This document shows positions 63,041 to 64,000 of a DNA stretch of 64,000 bases, in pieces (within the stretch, counting starts at the first letter, position 1; each line of letters opens with the position of its first letter). The stretch spans positions 250,172-314,171 of the forward strand of contig NZ_LN651373.1 of the NCBI RefSeq assembly GCF_000826125.2. The letters are read 5' to 3'. Under the pieces are notes generated by a model. The model did no database searches. It saw only the letters and a list, made by a program, of their open reading frames with translations, and was not told the DNA's origin. This stretch comes from Bhargavaea cecembensis. GTDB lineage: Bacteria; Bacillota; Bacilli; Bacillales_A; Planococcaceae. The translations under genes and the position numbers were made by a program.

Positions 63041-63102
63041 AGGAACGGTTATCCGTTCCCAAATGCAAACACACGCGCATCTCACTTGAGGTGGGCGTGT
63101 TT
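63041..63102 (+). terminator. hairpins after the YitT-like gene
   Basis: GGAACGG-TTAT-CCGTTCC (63041-63059) is a perfect 7-bp stem, and ACACGC...GCGTGTTTC (63071-63103) a second, T-tailed one. Either may terminate the gene. Confidence 0.5.
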
Positions 63103-63271
63103 CATTATCCCCTAAGCGAACCAAAACTGCGTTCTGTATGGAAGGTGAGCTGGAAGAGAAGTTCAGGAATAAATGGTTGACTGGTATTCATAAATTTTGA
63201 TAAGCAGTGTCAGAGAGTGCTAAGATAAGAAATAAGGAGTGACACTACACATGGTGCGGATGTGATTCATA

Positions 63272-63523
63272 TTGGGCAAAAGCGATAAGTTGTATGAGCT
63301 GATAAAGAGAAATCCGAAAGACCACTCTTTCAAGGCTTTGAAATCTTTGTTAGAGAAATACGGGTTTATCGTCAAACCAGGAAAGGGTTCTCATCATTCA
63401 GTTCGACATCCTGTATACAAAGATCTGACTTGGACCCTTTCTGAGCGAAAGCCGATGAAGGTTTTTCATGCGAAAGAAGTGGTTAGACTGGTTGAGGAGG
63501 TTATGCAGCGTGAAAACCATTAA
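63272..63523 (+). CDS. hicA: HicA-family toxin (mRNA interferase)
   Basis: An 83-aa protein with HicA features: SFKALKSLLEKYGFIVKPGKGSHHSVRHP, where the His of GKGSHH is the family's catalytic residue, and the dsRBD-like fold. The start is unclear; TTG 63272 gives the family-like N-terminus but has no strong ribosome binding site, which would keep toxin synthesis low. It overlaps the start of hicB by 14 bp. Confidence 0.85.
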   Translation: MGKSDKLYELIKRNPKDHSFKALKSLLEKYGFIVKPGKGSHHSVRHPVYKDLTWTLSERKPMKVFHAKEVVRLVEEVMQRENH

Positions 63524-64000
63524 TATGACACTTGATGAATTCCTGGACCAGGACTATCAAACCGTAATCACTCCGTATCACGATCGGGAGTATGATGAAA
63601 AAGGATTTGTCATCACCTGTCCCGAACTTCCGGGAATTAAAGTCTTTGAAGAGTCGATTTCTGAAGGGATGGAAGAACTGCGTGAAGCCAAAATTGCATG
63701 GTATGAAATGATGGAGGAAATGCACGCTTCAATTCCTCTGCCTAAAGTAGAAGAACCGCCTTCAGGAAGGTTGACACTTCGGTTGCCGGTTTCTCTGCAT
63801 GAGCAAGTGACCCGGTATGCAGATCTCAATAAACAATCCCTCAACAATGCAATTAATTCATTGATCGCAGAAGGTCTGCATTCATTCGATAACCGGGCGA
63901 TTGTGGCTCAGTTAAAACAAATTAATGAACAAACTAAACGTTACCAAGTCACCGTGGCATTTAAAGATGAAGGTATTCGTCCCTATGACTTGCCCTCCAA
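63510..64000 (+). CDS. hicB: HicB-family antitoxin, 3' end beyond window
   Basis: GTG 63510 follows GAGGAGG. The visible 163 codons contain a HicB domain (EYDEKGFVITCPELPGIKVFEESISEGMEELREAKIAWYEMM) and a C-terminal ribbon-helix-helix-like segment (RLTLRLPVSLHEQVTRYADLNKQSLNNAINSLI). It should neutralise HicA and repress the operon. The frame is open to the window end, so longer than usual HicB proteins (about 130 aa). Confidence 0.87.
   Translation, partial: MKTINMTLDEFLDQDYQTVITPYHDREYDEKGFVITCPELPGIKVFEESISEGMEELREAKIAWYEMMEEMHASIPLPKVEEPPSGRLTLRLPVSLHEQVTRYADLNKQSLNNAINSLIAEGLHSFDNRAIVAQLKQINEQTKRYQVTVAFKDEGIRPYDLPS

Overview
The window looks like chromosome of a GC-rich, endospore-forming Firmicute of the order Bacillales, probably Planococcaceae (genus not resolvable from sequence alone). 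Reasons: Shine-Dalgarno sites of the GGAGG type, sigma-A promoters, CcpA cre sites, a T-box leader, a gerA/gerB/gerC germinant-receptor operon, SLH-domain surface proteins and an LPxTG pilus operon with class C sortases. Codon use in the core is GC-rich. Stretches near 28.7-31.7, 37.8-39.1, 48.0-48.6 and 50.3-51.1 kb are visibly AT-rich and carry accessory genes.

Layout. 0-5 kb: pilus operon (5'-truncated Cna_B/LPxTG protein, backbone pilin with a YPKN pilin motif, two class C sortases). 5.5-9.4 kb: translationally coupled gerABC operon, flanked by related repeat blocks. 10-16 kb: SLH protein, VanZ-RDD membrane protein, glycerate kinase and an NhaC-type transporter behind a T-box. 15.9-20.5 kb: one leftward operon (TrmB-type regulator, cyclase-family hydrolase, sodium:solute symporter with a C-terminal winged-helix tail, FAA-hydrolase-family enzyme) with a palindromic operator inside its promoter. 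21-31 kb: NERD protein, membrane-anchored hydrolase, diguanylate cyclase, then a nuclease/defence-like cluster (small PD-(D/E)XK protein, PDDEXK_4-like nuclease, OLD-family ATPase/TOPRIM nuclease). 31.1-31.4 kb: a consensus promoter directly followed by about 50 bp that match the GTPase-associated centre (L11/thiostrepton site) of 23S rRNA, then a 61-codon hydrophobic ORF.

31.9-37.8 kb: xylose operon (xylA, xylB, sugar porter, xylR) with cre and XylR operator in the promoter. 39-44 kb: 3-hydroxybutyrate utilisation operon (SDR dehydrogenase, MFS carrier, acetoacetyl-CoA synthetase) divergent from a TetR regulator. 44-51 kb: second SLH protein and small accessory genes, including a second copy and a decayed third copy of the small nuclease, a SEC-C protein, and a two-gene module that looks like a GNAT-type toxin-antitoxin pair. 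52-56.6 kb: TRAP transporter plus DHDPS-family lyase and XRE-cupin regulator. 56.9-59.8 kb: PepD dipeptidase and YfcC-family carrier. 60-63 kb: second PDDEXK_4-like nuclease and a LysR/YitT-like divergent pair. The right edge holds a HicAB pair.

The most striking non-coding signals are (1) the rRNA GTPase-centre look-alike at 31.16 kb and (2) at least eight arrays of exactly 21-bp tandem units with a CGAGTGAGACGC-like core. The arrays sit only in intergenic DNA between 5 and 23 kb and have a period equal to two turns of B-DNA. No tRNA, intact rRNA gene, CRISPR array or intact insertion sequence was seen.
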